Shown here: one piece after another, positions 1 to 9,191 of the stretch
Position numbering within the stretch: position 1 is the first letter of the stretch
Layout of the letters: each line of letters starts with the position of its first letter
NCBI GenBank assembly: GCA_019753285.1
Contig: JAIELD010000009.1
Coordinates: 1 to 37,877 of the forward strand
From: Beijerinckiaceae bacterium
Lineage (GTDB): Bacteria; Pseudomonadota; Alphaproteobacteria; Rhizobiales; Beijerinckiaceae
Reading direction: 5' to 3'
DNA: 37,877 nt
Made by a program: the position numbers and the translations under genes
The notes under the pieces: model-generated
What the model was told of the DNA's origin: nothing
The model's input: the letters and a program-made list of their open reading frames with translations, nothing else
The model's database searches: none

Positions 1-24
1 GGCGCGGAGGCATTTCCCCGCGCC
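1..24 (-). terminator. Possible stem of a terminator after the 74-844 gene
   Basis: GGCGCGG (1-7) and CCGCGCC (18-24) form a perfect 7-bp GC-only stem with a 10-nt loop, 49 nt downstream of the stop of the minus-strand gene at 74-844. Any T-run on the minus strand would lie outside the window, so its role as an intrinsic terminator is only inferred. Confidence 0.35.
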
Positions 25-73
25 GCTTGTTTCGTGCGGACGACTTGGAGCGCCGCCCCTTGAGCGATCAGGC

Positions 74-844
74 TTACTTCGCAGACTCAAGCACGCTCTT
101 CAGCATGGTCTTGAACTCGAATTTCGGCGAACAGAACTCCTTGTGGCCCTTCTCGACCTCGGTCTCCATCGCGTCGGTCATGGCGGTCACCTGCGCTTCG
201 GTCACGCCCGCCTGTCCGCGGAAATAGGCCTGTGCCTTTTCCAGCTTGGAGGTCTCGTCATCGCTCAACTCGATCTCGCATTCATCCGCGACCGCTTCGA
301 GGAGATGCGACAGGAGCAGCATCTCCTTGGCCTGTTTCTCCTTGTCACCGGCTGCGGGCGCGGCTGGAGCGGCGGGCGCAGGAGCAGCGGCAAACGGGAT
401 CGGCGTCGGCGTCACGCCGGCGGCCTTTGCCGCCGCGGAAGCGAGTTCGAACTGGCCTGACATGAAACCCTCGAACTTGGCCTTGTCCATCGAGCAGATC
501 TGCGCGCTGTTGGCCTCCACCTTGGCCGATCCATCCTTGATCGCCGTCTCGATCTGCGCATCGGTGAGGCCCGACGGCGCCTGAAGGGCGCGCATGTTGG
601 CCTCGACGGCGTTGCGGATCGGCTCAGCCACCTCGAACTTGCAGGTCTTGGCGACGGATATCACCGAGATATAGGTGCCGATCGCCTGCTGCGCCTTTTC
701 GGCGGGGCTTTGGGCGAAGGACGGGCCCGACAGCGCGAGCGTGAGCAGAGCAGCGGAAAAAACGGAGGCGAGGGACACGGCGGCCGGTCTGGAGAAAACG
801 ATTGGAAGGGTCGTGTTTGGAAAGGTCGTGTTTCGAGAGGTCAT
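74..844 (-). CDS. Secreted protein with two tandem Cys-containing repeats
   Basis: A 256-residue protein of unknown function. Residues about 12-45 form a hydrophobic Ala/Leu-rich signal sequence ending SFAQ, so it is probably periplasmic or secreted. The mature part is two helical units joined by an Ala/Pro-rich linker (about residues 144-166). The units match each other: each has a Cys, an acidic stretch, a segment GLTDAQIETA or GVTEAQVTAM, and a second Cys. The pairs are Cys68/Cys117 and Cys189/Cys238, both exactly 49 apart, which suggests a duplicated disulfide-bonded domain. The start at 844 was chosen because the signal peptide begins there; the frame stays open upstream but that stretch has no signal-like sequence. 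It is divergent from the MFS gene at 1125. The function is not recognised. Confidence 0.75.
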   Translation of the reverse strand: MTSRNTTFPNTTLPIVFSRPAAVSLASVFSAALLTLALSGPSFAQSPAEKAQQAIGTYISVISVAKTCKFEVAEPIRNAVEANMRALQAPSGLTDAQIETAIKDGSAKVEANSAQICSMDKAKFEGFMSGQFELASAAAKAAGVTPTPIPFAAAPAPAAPAAPAAGDKEKQAKEMLLLSHLLEAVADECEIELSDDETSKLEKAQAYFRGQAGVTEAQVTAMTDAMETEVEKGHKEFCSPKFEFKTMLKSVLESAK

Positions 845-1124
845 GGCGGTTCTCTGATGCAGGAGGGCGGCATGCCAAACCGCATGACCGTGCCGCTGCT
901 CTACGGTATCGCCCGCCGATATCCTAGGCTGATCAGCGCGCCACGCACAATTTGCTGCATTTGGGCGACGGTTTGCCACTGTTGAACATTGCCGGCTTGA
1001 CAAGCAGGAAGCTGGCCGCAACGCTGTGGGTATAACAAGGGCAGTAATGCTTGAGAATAGTGGGCGAGACGGCCGGAATCAGCCGGTACTTCTTGAAAAA
1101 CTGCCCCGCCTGAGGGAGTTCGTC
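845..1124. promoter_or_regulatory. Divergent intergenic region, no clear promoter
   Basis: About 280 nt separate two divergently transcribed genes, so promoters for both should lie here. TTGACA (997-1002) and TATAAC (1031-1036) are individually promoter-like for the rightward gene, but they are 28 nt apart, too far for a normal sigma-70 promoter. No convincing operator was seen. Confidence 0.3.
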
Positions 1125-2414
1125 ATGAGCAGCGAGAATATCAGCCTTCCGACGACCGCAGCAACGCTTACGAACCGGTGGCTACAGCTTGCGATCGGCG
1201 TAATCTGCATGTCGATGATCGCCAATCTGCAATATGGCTGGACGCTGTTCGTCAATCCGATCAACGATAAATATGGCTGGGGCAAGCCGGCGATTCAGGT
1301 CGCCTTCACCATTTTCGTCGTGCTCGAGACCTGGCTGGTGCCGATTGAAGGCTGGTTCGTCGACAAATACGGCCCCAAGATCGTCACGCTGTTCGGCGGC
1401 GTGCTCTGCGGCATTGCCTGGGCGCTGAACTCCATCGCGGACTCGCTCACCCTGCTGTATACCGCAGCCGCGATCGGCGGCGTCGGGGCCGGTGCCGTCT
1501 ACGGCACCTGCGTCGGCAATGCGCTGAAATGGTTCCCGGACCGCCGCGGCCTCGCCGCAGGCCTGACCGCAATGGGCTTCGGGGCCGGCTCGGCCCTCAC
1601 CATCGTGCCGATCGCCAACATGATCGCGACGCAGGGCTATCAGTCCACCTTCCTGTTCTTCGGCGTCCTTCAGGGCATCATCGTGCTTATCGCGGCGATG
1701 TTCCTGCAGAAGCCCGACAGCGGCTACCGCGAGCGGATGCAGAAAACCTCCGGCAAGGTGAAGACGCTGATTTCGACCACGCGGCAATACACCACGATGG
1801 AGATGGCGAAGACGCCCGTCTTCTGGCTGATGTACGTGATGTTCGTGATGATGGCGGCCGGCGGGCTGATGGCGACGGCGCAGCTCGGCCCGATCGCCAA
1901 GGACTTCAAACTCGACGGCGTTCCCGTTTCGATCCTCGGCCTCACGCTTCCTGCATTGACTTTCGCGCTCTCGATCGACCGCGTGCTCAACGGCGTCACG
2001 CGTCCGTTCTTCGGCTGGGTGTCGGACCAGATCGGCCGCGAGAACACGATGTTCATCGCATTCGGCATCGAGGCGATCGGTATCGTTCTGCTCGGGCAAT
2101 ACGGTCAGGATCCGGTGCTGTTCGTGATCCTGACTGGACTCGTTTTCTTTGCCTGGGGTGAGATCTATTCGCTGTTTCCGGCGACCTGCGGCGACACGTA
2201 TGGCGAGGCGAACGCCTCGGCCAATGCAGGCCTCCTCTACACGGCAAAGGGAACGGCCTCTCTGCTCATTCCATTCACAAGCGTGCTCAGCCAGAGCGGC
2301 GGCTGGAACCTCGTCTTCTACATCGCGGCGGGTATGTCGGCCTTGTCGGCGCTGCTCGCCCTGTTCGTGCTGAAGCCGATGCGACAGAGGCAGATCGAAC
2401 GCTCCCTCCGGTGA
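1125..2414 (+). CDS. oxlT: OxlT-type MFS transporter (oxalate/formate antiporter family)
   Basis: An inner-membrane Major Facilitator Superfamily carrier of 429 residues with about 12 membrane segments. It fits the oxalate:formate antiporter (OFA) family, whose prototype exchanges oxalate for formate across the inner membrane. Visible features are the loop FVDKYGPKIV after helix 2, an R-rich central loop near residues 200-225, and NAGLLYTAKGTASL in the penultimate helix. The Lys there (residue 375) sits where OxlT has its substrate-binding lysine. The start at 1125 has a good ribosome binding site (GAGGGAG) and gives a normal family length; the frame is open upstream to 1026. It stands alone: no oxalyl-CoA or formyl-CoA genes are adjacent, so the real substrate could be another small carboxylate. 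Confidence 0.85.
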   Translation: MSSENISLPTTAATLTNRWLQLAIGVICMSMIANLQYGWTLFVNPINDKYGWGKPAIQVAFTIFVVLETWLVPIEGWFVDKYGPKIVTLFGGVLCGIAWALNSIADSLTLLYTAAAIGGVGAGAVYGTCVGNALKWFPDRRGLAAGLTAMGFGAGSALTIVPIANMIATQGYQSTFLFFGVLQGIIVLIAAMFLQKPDSGYRERMQKTSGKVKTLISTTRQYTTMEMAKTPVFWLMYVMFVMMAAGGLMATAQLGPIAKDFKLDGVPVSILGLTLPALTFALSIDRVLNGVTRPFFGWVSDQIGRENTMFIAFGIEAIGIVLLGQYGQDPVLFVILTGLVFFAWGEIYSLFPATCGDTYGEANASANAGLLYTAKGTASLLIPFTSVLSQSGGWNLVFYIAAGMSALSALLALFVLKPMRQRQIERSLR

Positions 2415-2463
2415 GCGAAGGCACGACAGTCAGGAACGGCGAGCGTTGACGCGCTCGTCCGTT

Positions 2464-3621
2464 TCAAACAGCGACCTTGAGGACCTCGGTCAAGGGCAGC
2501 GAAAACGCAGTCTCGCGAAAAGCCCTGACGAGCGCCACGTCGAGCTTGGTCTTCATCGAGAGGATGATCTCGTAGGCCTGCTCGCACGACATTTCCGGCT
2601 TGTAGGTGCGCCGCTCGATCAAGGCGCCGAAAATGTCGGAGATTGTCATGACGCGGACGATGTCGGAGATCTCGCTACCCTTCAACCCGTCAGGATAGCC
2701 GGTGCCGTCGAGATATTCATGGTGATGCGCAACGACATCAGCCATCTCGCTGTCGAAGCCGCCCGTCTGCTCGACGATGGTTCGACCGATTGTGGGATGG
2801 GTGCGCATGATCGCCCATTCCTCAGCCGATAGCGGTCCTGGCTTTTCGAGGATGTCGATCGGGATCATCGATTTCCCGATGTCGTGCAGCATGCCGCCAA
2901 GGGTCAACCGCTCGATATCCTGCTCGCAGAGACGAAGCGAGCGACCGAACGCCGCCGCGACGCCGGTGACAATAAGGCAGTGCTGGTAGGTCGCGCTATG
3001 GTGGAGGCGCACCTTCTCCACCCAGCGCGACAGGCCGTGCTCGGCGAGCGCATTGCTGATCTGCCGGCTCGACTGACGCAGGTGCTGCATTTCGGGCGGC
3101 TTCCCAGCGCGCGCGAGATCGAAGATGGCAGTCATGGCGCTGTCGCCGGCCTCGAAAGCCTCGGTAATCGCCGCTGGCTCCCAGTCCCGCGCTTCGTGGC
3201 GGTCCAGCAACCCTTCGACGATCAGGAGGCTCGCGACGGTAAACTCGGAGAAAGCGGATGACGCCTTCGGCTCGCCGCCGGTCTCGTCCGCCGTCCGCTC
3301 CTTGTGCAGGGGAAGCACGTCGTCGACCTGGAGCGCTTGCGCCCCGGCGACATCAGCCGGCCTTGCTTCGTTGACGACGCAGACGACGAAGGTCTGCCTC
3401 CGATCAACCAGGGCAAGCCCGTGCTTCAGGCGCTCGACGGCGATCGAATTGCTAAGGTCGATATCGATGACAATACCGTCGACTGCGACGACGCTGCCTT
3501 GCGTGAACTTCTCGAGGCTGAGCTGGAAGCAGGTGTATTTACGCTTGAGGATTTGATGCAGCTCGGCGCTTCGGTTGGCAGCACCCGAGACAAACAAAAG
3601 ACATTTGCGTCTGGCCATCAC
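2464..3621 (-). CDS. HD-GYP domain phosphodiesterase with degenerate receiver-like N-terminus
   Basis: A 385-residue cytoplasmic protein whose C-terminal half is an HD-GYP domain, the family that hydrolyses cyclic di-GMP. Metal-binding and signature motifs are intact: GGMLHDIGKS, THPTIG, HHHEYLDGTGYPDGL, then ISDIFGAL and RRTYKPEM. The first about 110 residues have the alternating beta/alpha feel of a receiver domain. An Asp-rich strand (GIVIDIDLSN) occupies the phospho-acceptor position, but the N-terminal acidic pair is missing (LLFVSGAANR), so phosphorylation is doubtful. Start is ATG at 3621, with a second ATG next to it. No sensor kinase or GGDEF gene is adjacent, so its input signal is unknown. 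Confidence 0.88.
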   Translation of the reverse strand: MMARRKCLLFVSGAANRSAELHQILKRKYTCFQLSLEKFTQGSVVAVDGIVIDIDLSNSIAVERLKHGLALVDRRQTFVVCVVNEARPADVAGAQALQVDDVLPLHKERTADETGGEPKASSAFSEFTVASLLIVEGLLDRHEARDWEPAAITEAFEAGDSAMTAIFDLARAGKPPEMQHLRQSSRQISNALAEHGLSRWVEKVRLHHSATYQHCLIVTGVAAAFGRSLRLCEQDIERLTLGGMLHDIGKSMIPIDILEKPGPLSAEEWAIMRTHPTIGRTIVEQTGGFDSEMADVVAHHHEYLDGTGYPDGLKGSEISDIVRVMTISDIFGALIERRTYKPEMSCEQAYEIILSMKTKLDVALVRAFRETAFSLPLTEVLKVAV

Positions 3622-3826
3622 TGTCTTTCGCGCACCGGCACACCGGCCCTAGAATTCTTCTTTGAAAAATCGCTTGTCTTTGGTCCGCTCGTCCGGTGTT
3701 TGGAGCATGAGACCGTACGTCAGGTATGGACGATAGCGGCCATTACTTAAAGATATGCCAATTTCGAAGCGCATCCCCGCCGGCAGACTAACGCGCTGCA
3801 AACGGGCTGCACCAGCGCCCGGACAC

Positions 3827-4819
3827 TTACAAACCGTCGAACAGCGCGCTCGAAATATAGCGTTCCGCAAAGGATGGGATGATGACGACGATGTTGGAGC
3901 CGGCCATCTCAGGCCGCGTCCCAACCTCGATCGCCGCTGAAACGGCGGCGCCGGACGAGATGCCTCCGGGAATGCCCTCCATCCGCGCCAGAGCGCGGCT
4001 CATGTCGAAAGAGGTCTGGTTGCCGACGGTGATCACCTCGTCGATGACGCCGGTATCGAGGATATCCGGCACGAAGCCGGCCCCGATGCCCTGGATCTTG
4101 TGAGGGCCAGGCTGGCCGCCCGAAAGCACCGGGCTGTCCTCGGGCTCGACCGCGATGACACGCACATGCGGATTGTGCACTTTGAGAACCTGTCCGACGC
4201 CGGTGATGGTGCCGCCGGTGCCGACGCCGGCGATGAAGGCGTCGACCCTGCCGCCCGTGTCGTTGATGATTTCCTGCGCGGTCGTGCGGCGGTGAATGTC
4301 AGGATTGGCAAGATTTTTGAACTGCTGCGGCATGATCGATCCGGGAATTTCCTTCAGCAGTTCCTCCGCGCGGCCGATCGCACCGCGCATGCCCTGCGGA
4401 CCCGGAGTGAGCACGAGCTCGGCGCCGAGAAAAGCGAGCATCTTCCGCCGTTCGATGGACATCGTCTCCGGCATCACGAGGATCATGCGGTAGCCGCGCG
4501 CCGCCGCGACGAAAGCGAGCGCGATACCCGTATTGCCGGATGTCGGCTCGATCAACGTCGATTGACCGGGCACGATCAACCCGTCAGCCTCCATCGCATC
4601 GACCATGTTGACGCCGATGCGGTCTTTCACGCTGTTGATCGGATTGAAGAATTCGAGCTTGAGGAGAACATTGGCCTTGACGCCGTGCTTCTCGGCAAGG
4701 CGGTTGAGGCGCACCAGCGGCGTGTTGCCGATCGTCTCGGTGATGGAATTGTAAATGCGGCCGCGGCCGACCTTGCTCGATGCGGCTGATGAAATTCCGT
4801 GCTGCTCGGTATCCGACAT
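3827..4819 (-). CDS. cysK: Cysteine synthase A (O-acetylserine sulfhydrylase)
   Basis: A 330-residue PLP-dependent enzyme that makes L-cysteine from O-acetylserine and sulfide in the cytoplasm. The cofactor lysine is in [11 protein letters not shown], the substrate loop is [13 protein letters not shown], and the phosphate-binding loop is [11 protein letters not shown]. Conserved [17 protein letters not shown] also fits fold-type II cysteine synthases. The length is usual for CysK. GGGGAGAG lies just upstream of the ATG at 4819. It lies 76 nt downstream of an Rrf2-family regulator gene on the same strand, an arrangement that suggests local control by cysteine or sulfur status, as with CymR-type Rrf2 proteins (inference). 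Confidence 0.95.
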   Translation of the reverse strand: MSDTEQHGISSAASSKVGRGRIYNSITETIGNTPLVRLNRLAEKHGVKANVLLKLEFFNPINSVKDRIGVNMVDAMEADGLIVPGQSTLIEPTSGNTGIALAFVAAARGYRMILVMPETMSIERRKMLAFLGAELVLTPGPQGMRGAIGRAEELLKEIPGSIMPQQFKNLANPDIHRRTTAQEIINDTGGRVDAFIAGVGTGGTITGVGQVLKVHNPHVRVIAVEPEDSPVLSGGQPGPHKIQGIGAGFVPDILDTGVIDEVITVGNQTSFDMSRALARMEGIPGGISSGAAVSAAIEVGTRPEMAGSNIVVIIPSFAERYISSALFDGL

Positions 4820-4895
4820 GGCGCTCTCCCCGCAGTTTTGACGACAAAATAAAGGGTCTAGGCCAGCTTGTCGATCTATTTCACGTCATACAAAT

Positions 4896-5351
4896 TCAGA
4901 TTGTAAAATCTGCGATCTCGGCCGCTTCGGAGGAAAACACCGCCTTGATCTCCGTCTCGCGGCAGAGGTCCTCCACGGTGACGCTGTCGAGTTGCGCGAG
5001 GAATTTGAGGCCCGCCTCATGCAGCGCCGGCTCGATGACGGCGCTGATCAGCGGCGAGCCCGGCTTTTCGGCGTCTTCGTCTTCATGCTCCGAACTCATT
5101 GCGGAGCGCACGATGTCGGCGGCGCTGATCCGCCGGCGCTCACGGGCGAGTTCATAGCCGCCGCGCGGGCCGCGCATGCCCTTCAATATGCCGGAGCGCA
5201 CGAGAGACTGGAGCAGCGTTTCGAGATGCCGCGGCGGCAGATTGTGCCGGCTCGCCAGAGCCTTGGCGGCGACGGCGCCGTTGCGCGCGTGAAGGGCTAT
5301 GTCGACCACGGCGGCAATGCCGAGAACGCTTCGTTTGGAGAGCAGCAACAT
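4896..5351 (-). CDS. Rrf2-family transcriptional regulator, no Fe-S cysteines
   Basis: A 151-residue winged-helix regulator of the Rrf2 family. The family N-terminus is clear (MLLLSKRSVLGIAAVVDIAL), followed by LPPRHLETLLQSL as recognition helix and the wing GMRGPRGGYEL. The three closely spaced cysteines that hold the Fe-S cluster in IscR and NsrR are absent; the only Cys is in DLCRETE near the C-terminus. It is therefore more like the cluster-free CymR branch that controls sulfur genes. It precedes cysK by 76 nt and follows dut by 22 nt. Start 5351 was chosen because the family N-terminus begins there; the frame is open to 5414 but that stretch overlaps dut. Regulation of cysK is inferred from position. 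Confidence 0.85.
   Translation of the reverse strand: MLLLSKRSVLGIAAVVDIALHARNGAVAAKALASRHNLPPRHLETLLQSLVRSGILKGMRGPRGGYELARERRRISAADIVRSAMSSEHEDEDAEKPGSPLISAVIEPALHEAGLKFLAQLDSVTVEDLCRETEIKAVFSSEAAEIADFTI
4897..4912. promoter_or_regulatory. Small palindrome between the rrf2 stop and cysK
   Basis: CAGATT (4897-4902) and AATCTG (4907-4912) are perfect inverted arms with a 4-nt centre. They overlap the last codons of the Rrf2 gene, about 80 nt upstream of the cysK start. It may be a binding site for the adjacent Rrf2 protein, but a 6-bp dyad can occur by chance. Confidence 0.25.
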
Positions 5352-5373
5352 GACTCGAAACCCTACCCGGCGA

Positions 5374-5823
5374 TCAGACGCCCGTGGAGCCGAACCCGCC
5401 GACACCCCGATCACTGTGCTCCAGCGCCTTCAATTCCACAAGCGTCACCGTTATTACCGGAGAAATCACAAGCTGGGCAATACGCAAGCCTCGAACGATT
5501 GTAAAATTATCGGCACCGAGATTGACGAGCAGAACCTTGACCTCGCCGCGATAGTCGCAGTCGATTGTGCCAGGCGAGTTGAGAACGGTGACACCGTGCT
5601 TCAGCGCGAGGCCCGAGCGAGGCCGCACCTGCGCTTCGTGGCCGGCCGGGATTTCGATGGCGAAACCGGTCGGAACCAGCATCCGCCCGCCTGGCGGCAG
5701 GATCATCTGCTCCTCGTCGCCGAGTGCCGCTGCAAGATCGAGACCGGCAGCCCCCGCTGTCGCGTAGGCCGGCAGGGGCAGGCCTTCGCCATGAGCCAGC
5801 CGTTTCAATTTCAGCTCAACCAT
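5374..5823 (-). CDS. dut: dUTP diphosphatase (dUTPase)
   Basis: A 149-residue trimeric dUTPase that hydrolyses dUTP to dUMP, keeping uracil out of DNA and feeding thymidylate synthesis. The five family motifs are visible in order: [47 protein letters not shown] and the C-terminal arm [13 protein letters not shown]. The ATG overlaps the end of coaBC by 8 nt, so the two are probably translated together. Next downstream on the same strand, after 22 nt, is the Rrf2 regulator. The coaBC-dut pair is a widespread bacterial arrangement. Confidence 0.97.
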   Translation of the reverse strand: MVELKLKRLAHGEGLPLPAYATAGAAGLDLAAALGDEEQMILPPGGRMLVPTGFAIEIPAGHEAQVRPRSGLALKHGVTVLNSPGTIDCDYRGEVKVLLVNLGADNFTIVRGLRIAQLVISPVITVTLVELKALEHSDRGVGGFGSTGV

Positions 5824-7090
5824 GCCGCGGCTTCAACCGTTGGGCGAACAGCGCGATGAGACGGGCGGCCACATCCGCCTTTTTCATCGTCTTCCACGTC
5901 TCGACGCCGCCATGGCCGACGACATGCACCGTATTGTCTTCACCGCCCATCACGCCGCCGGCGGCGCTGACGTCGTTGGCGATGATGAGGTCGCAGCCCT
6001 TGCGATCGAGCTTGGCCTTGGCATTGGCGATCACATCCTGCGTTTCGGCGGCGAAGCCGACGACGAGTTCGGGGCGCTTCTCTTTCCTGCGGCTGATGCC
6101 GGCAAGGATGTCCGGGTTTTCGACGAGCTGCATCGCCGGCGCCCCCTCCCCCGTTTTCTTGAGTTTGTGCTGTCCGGCCTCCGCGACGCGCCAGTCGGCC
6201 ACAGCGGCGGCGAAGATGGCGATATCGGCAGGAAGCGCCTTTTCCGCCGCAGCCTGCATCTCGATCGCGGTCTCCACCGGCACCACGGCCACGCCTTCGG
6301 GCGGCTCGATCCCGACCGGGCCGGAGACGAGTGTGACCCGTGCGCCCGCGGCGAGCGCCGCCGCGGCGAGGGCATATCCCTGCTTGCCTGACGAGCGGTT
6401 GGCGATGTAGCGCACCGGATCGATCGGTTCGTGCGTCGGTCCGGCGGTGATGAGGACGTGCCGGCCGGCAAGCGGCCTTGGCGGCTCGAGCCGCGCGACG
6501 CCCCCCGCCACCTGCGCGCCCGGGAAGGGCAGCACCGTCGCGCCTTTCAAGGCGTTTTCGATCGCGACGACGATCTCCGAAGGCTCGGCCATGCGGCCCG
6601 GGCCGAACTCGCCGCAGGCCATCTCGCCCTCGTCGGGACCGACGCTGAGGATGCCGTCCTCCTTCAATTGCGCCATGTTGCGCTGCGTCGCCGCGTGAAG
6701 CCACATGCGCACATTCATCGCCGGCGCGATCAGCACGCGCTTGTCGGTCGCGAGCAGCGCGGTGGAGGCAAGATCATCCGCCTCGCCATGCGCCATCTTC
6801 GCGATGAGGTTCGCCGTCGCCGGCGCGACGACGAGAAGGTCCGCGTCGCGCGAGAGTTCGATGTGGCCCATCTCCGCTTCGTCGGTCAGTGAGAAGAGAT
6901 CGGAATAGACCTTGTCGCCGGAGAGGCTTGCGACGCTGAGTGGCGTCACGAACTCCCCTGCCGCCCTGGTCATGATGCAGCGGACACTGGCGTTCTTCTT
7001 GCGAAGCGCGCGGATGAGCTCCAGCCCCTTATACGCGGCGATGCCGCCACCGATGATCAGCAGGATCCGTTTGCCGTCGAGATCGCTCAT
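5816..7090 (-). CDS. coaBC: Bifunctional phosphopantothenoylcysteine decarboxylase / phosphopantothenate-cysteine ligase
   Basis: A 424-residue two-domain enzyme of coenzyme A synthesis. It joins cysteine to 4'-phosphopantothenate (CoaB, C-terminal) and decarboxylates the product (CoaC, FMN-dependent, N-terminal). The CoaC part shows [16 protein letters not shown], the PAMNVRMW segment and the substrate flap [13 protein letters not shown] with its catalytic Cys. The CoaB part shows [20 protein letters not shown] with [10 protein letters not shown], and a Lys-rich KLKKTGEG stretch. GAAGGAAG precedes the ATG at 7090. It lies 45 nt after ubiB and overlaps dut by 8 nt, consistent with one transcript. 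Confidence 0.97.
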   Translation of the reverse strand: MSDLDGKRILLIIGGGIAAYKGLELIRALRKKNASVRCIMTRAAGEFVTPLSVASLSGDKVYSDLFSLTDEAEMGHIELSRDADLLVVAPATANLIAKMAHGEADDLASTALLATDKRVLIAPAMNVRMWLHAATQRNMAQLKEDGILSVGPDEGEMACGEFGPGRMAEPSEIVVAIENALKGATVLPFPGAQVAGGVARLEPPRPLAGRHVLITAGPTHEPIDPVRYIANRSSGKQGYALAAAALAAGARVTLVSGPVGIEPPEGVAVVPVETAIEMQAAAEKALPADIAIFAAAVADWRVAEAGQHKLKKTGEGAPAMQLVENPDILAGISRRKEKRPELVVGFAAETQDVIANAKAKLDRKGCDLIIANDVSAAGGVMGGEDNTVHVVGHGGVETWKTMKKADVAARLIALFAQRLKPRHG

Positions 7091-7135
7091 GCTTCCTTCG
7101 TCTCCCCGAATATGTTGAGCCGATTTTCGTGCCGG

Positions 7136-8710
7136 TCAGATGACGCCGCGCGCCGCCATGACGGCAAGTAGAATGACGATCGCCCAGATGGCGAGATTGC
7201 TCCAGAGCGTGCGCCGCGCCTCCACCTTGCCGATGGCGTCGAGACTTTCGGGCGAGAGGGTGAAGCCGCGGATCGCTCCCGCTTCGAGATGGGTGATGAT
7301 GCGGTCGCCGCGCTCCAGCAGCGCAGGGATACGTGGTGCAAAGCGCGCCATCTCGATCGCGCCGACGCCGAATTCCTGCAGCTTGCCGATAGGCCCGAGA
7401 TTGCGCTCGATCCAGTCGCGCACGACCGGCTCGGCTGTGGCCCACATGTTGAGCTTGGGATCGAGGCTGCGGGCGACGCCTTCCACGACGACCATCGTTT
7501 TCTGCAGCATCACGAGTTCGATCCGTGTCTGCATGTCGAACAGGTCGGTGATCTCGAAGAGAAGCGTGAACAGCTTGGCCATCGAAATCTGGTCGGCGGT
7601 CCGGCTGTGGATCGGCTCGCCGATCGCACGGATCGCCTGCGCGAAAGTCTCGACCGAATGATGGGCCGGCACATAGCCAGCCTCGAAATGCACCTCGGCG
7701 ACGCGCAGATAGTTACGCGTGATGAAGCCGTAGAGGATTTCGGCGAGGAAGCGCCGCTCCTTCATGGCGATGCGCCCCATGATGCCGAAATCGACGAGGA
7801 TCAGGTTGCCGTCACGGTCTGCGAAGAGATTGCCCTGGTGCATGTCGGCGTGGAAGAAACCGTCGCGGATCGCATGACGCAGGAAACTCTGGATGACGTT
7901 GCGGCTGAGCGCGACGAGATCGACGCCAGCCGCGTTGAGGGCCGTGATGTCGCTGAGCGGAATGCCGTCGATCCAGTCCATCGTCAGCACATCGCGTCCC
8001 GTTCGCTCCCAATCGGGGCGAGGGATGCGGATGCCGGGGTCGCCTGCCGTGTTCTCGGCCATTTCGGATAGCGCGGCGGCCTCGAGGCGCAGATCCATCT
8101 CCAGCGTCACCGAGCGGGCGAGCGTATCGACCACGCCGACGGGCTTGAGCCGCTGCGACGCGGGCAGGAAGCGCTCCACGGCATGAGCCGCGAAGTAGAA
8201 AGCATCGAGATCGTGCCGGAAGCGCTGGGCGACGCCCGGCCGAAGTACCTTGACGGCTACCGTTTTCACGCCGTCCGGCGTATCGATCGTCGCCTTGTGA
8301 ACCTGCGCGATCGAGGCGGCCGCGACCGGTTCCCCGAGGGAGAGAAAGTGATCGCTCACGCTGCCGCCGATCGACGCCTCGATGATGCGCTTCGCCTCCG
8401 CCAGTGGGAAGGCCGGCATCCGATCCTGCAGGCTTTCGAGATCGCGCGCGAACTTGATACCGACGACATCCGGCCGGGTCGCCATGAACTGGCCGAACTT
8501 GACGTGACTCGGGCCGAGCTTGCCGAGAGCCCGGGTCAGGCGCTGCGCGCGGTCGCCGCCATTCCTGCGCGCGATGAGCTTCGCGAAGGCCAGCAGCGGC
8601 TGCGCAAGCGGCGGCACCGACAACGGATCGATAAAAGAGAACACACCCTCGCGAGCCAGCACGAAACCGACGCGCAGAAACCGGACGGCGTTGAAGATAG
8701 AGGCGATCAC
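7136..8710 (-). CDS. ubiB: UbiB-family ubiquinone biosynthesis atypical kinase
   Basis: A 524-residue member of the UbiB/ABC1/ADCK atypical kinase family needed for ubiquinone synthesis at the inner membrane. Family features are the KxGQ motif in HVKFGQFMATRPD, the Ala-rich nucleotide loop PVAAASIAQVHKA, the lysine in VAVKVLRPG, the catalytic loop FFHADMHQGNLF and the metal-binding ILVDFGIMGRI. The last about 25 residues are hydrophobic and likely form a membrane anchor. The start is GTG at 8710. It lies downstream of ubiE but is separated from it by a RidA-family gene. Confidence 0.95.
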   Translation of the reverse strand: MIASIFNAVRFLRVGFVLAREGVFSFIDPLSVPPLAQPLLAFAKLIARRNGGDRAQRLTRALGKLGPSHVKFGQFMATRPDVVGIKFARDLESLQDRMPAFPLAEAKRIIEASIGGSVSDHFLSLGEPVAAASIAQVHKATIDTPDGVKTVAVKVLRPGVAQRFRHDLDAFYFAAHAVERFLPASQRLKPVGVVDTLARSVTLEMDLRLEAAALSEMAENTAGDPGIRIPRPDWERTGRDVLTMDWIDGIPLSDITALNAAGVDLVALSRNVIQSFLRHAIRDGFFHADMHQGNLFADRDGNLILVDFGIMGRIAMKERRFLAEILYGFITRNYLRVAEVHFEAGYVPAHHSVETFAQAIRAIGEPIHSRTADQISMAKLFTLLFEITDLFDMQTRIELVMLQKTMVVVEGVARSLDPKLNMWATAEPVVRDWIERNLGPIGKLQEFGVGAIEMARFAPRIPALLERGDRIITHLEAGAIRGFTLSPESLDAIGKVEARRTLWSNLAIWAIVILLAVMAARGVI

Positions 8711-8798
8711 GGCACGAGCTTGTGAAAGGCCGGAGCACCCGGGTCAAGCGGCAATCGTGGCGCACCATCGAACGGCGTGCTGGCGCGCGGCATCGCGA

Positions 8799-9191
8799 TC
8801 AGCCCTTATAGGCCGTGGCTTCGATCTCGATCTTCATTTCCGGCTTGAGAAGCCCGGCGACGATCAGCATCGCGGCAGGGCGGCTGAGACCGAAATACTG
8901 CCCGAAGATGGGCATGACGATATCGGCATAGGACCTGTCGGTGACCACGTAAGTGACGCGCACGACATCCTCCAGCGCCGCGCCCGCCTCATTGAGGACA
9001 GCCGAGACGTTCTGCAGGCAGTTATGCGCCTGCGTCGCCACGTCCTCAGGCATCGTCATGGTCTTGTAGTCATAGCCGGTGGTGCCGGAGACGAAGATGA
9101 ACGGCCCCTGCACGACCGCGCGGGAATATCCCGCCACCTTTTCGAACGGCGAGCCCGTCGAAATCAATCTGCGCGTCATCGGTTTGCTCAC
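8799..9191 (-). CDS. RidA/YjgF-family protein between ubiE and ubiB
   Basis: A 130-residue member of the RidA (YjgF/YER057c/UK114) family, small trimeric cytoplasmic proteins that in the best studied cases deaminate reactive enamine/imine intermediates. Visible features are [12 protein letters not shown], the [17 protein letters not shown] helix and the C-terminal [13 protein letters not shown]. The position usually held by the catalytic Arg reads RPAAMLIV, so chemistry may still be possible but is not proven. GTG at 9191 overlaps the ubiE stop (GTGA), while an in-frame ATG at 9179 is an alternative start. It interrupts the usual ubiE-ubiB neighbourhood; a role in quinone synthesis would be speculation. 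Confidence 0.88.
   Translation of the reverse strand: MSKPMTRRLISTGSPFEKVAGYSRAVVQGPFIFVSGTTGYDYKTMTMPEDVATQAHNCLQNVSAVLNEAGAALEDVVRVTYVVTDRSYADIVMPIFGQYFGLSRPAAMLIVAGLLKPEMKIEIEATAYKG

Noticed and set aside
997..1036. TTGACA and TATAAC as a promoter for oxlT
   Set aside because: The 28-nt spacing is too long for a sigma-70 promoter; the hexamers may be unrelated.
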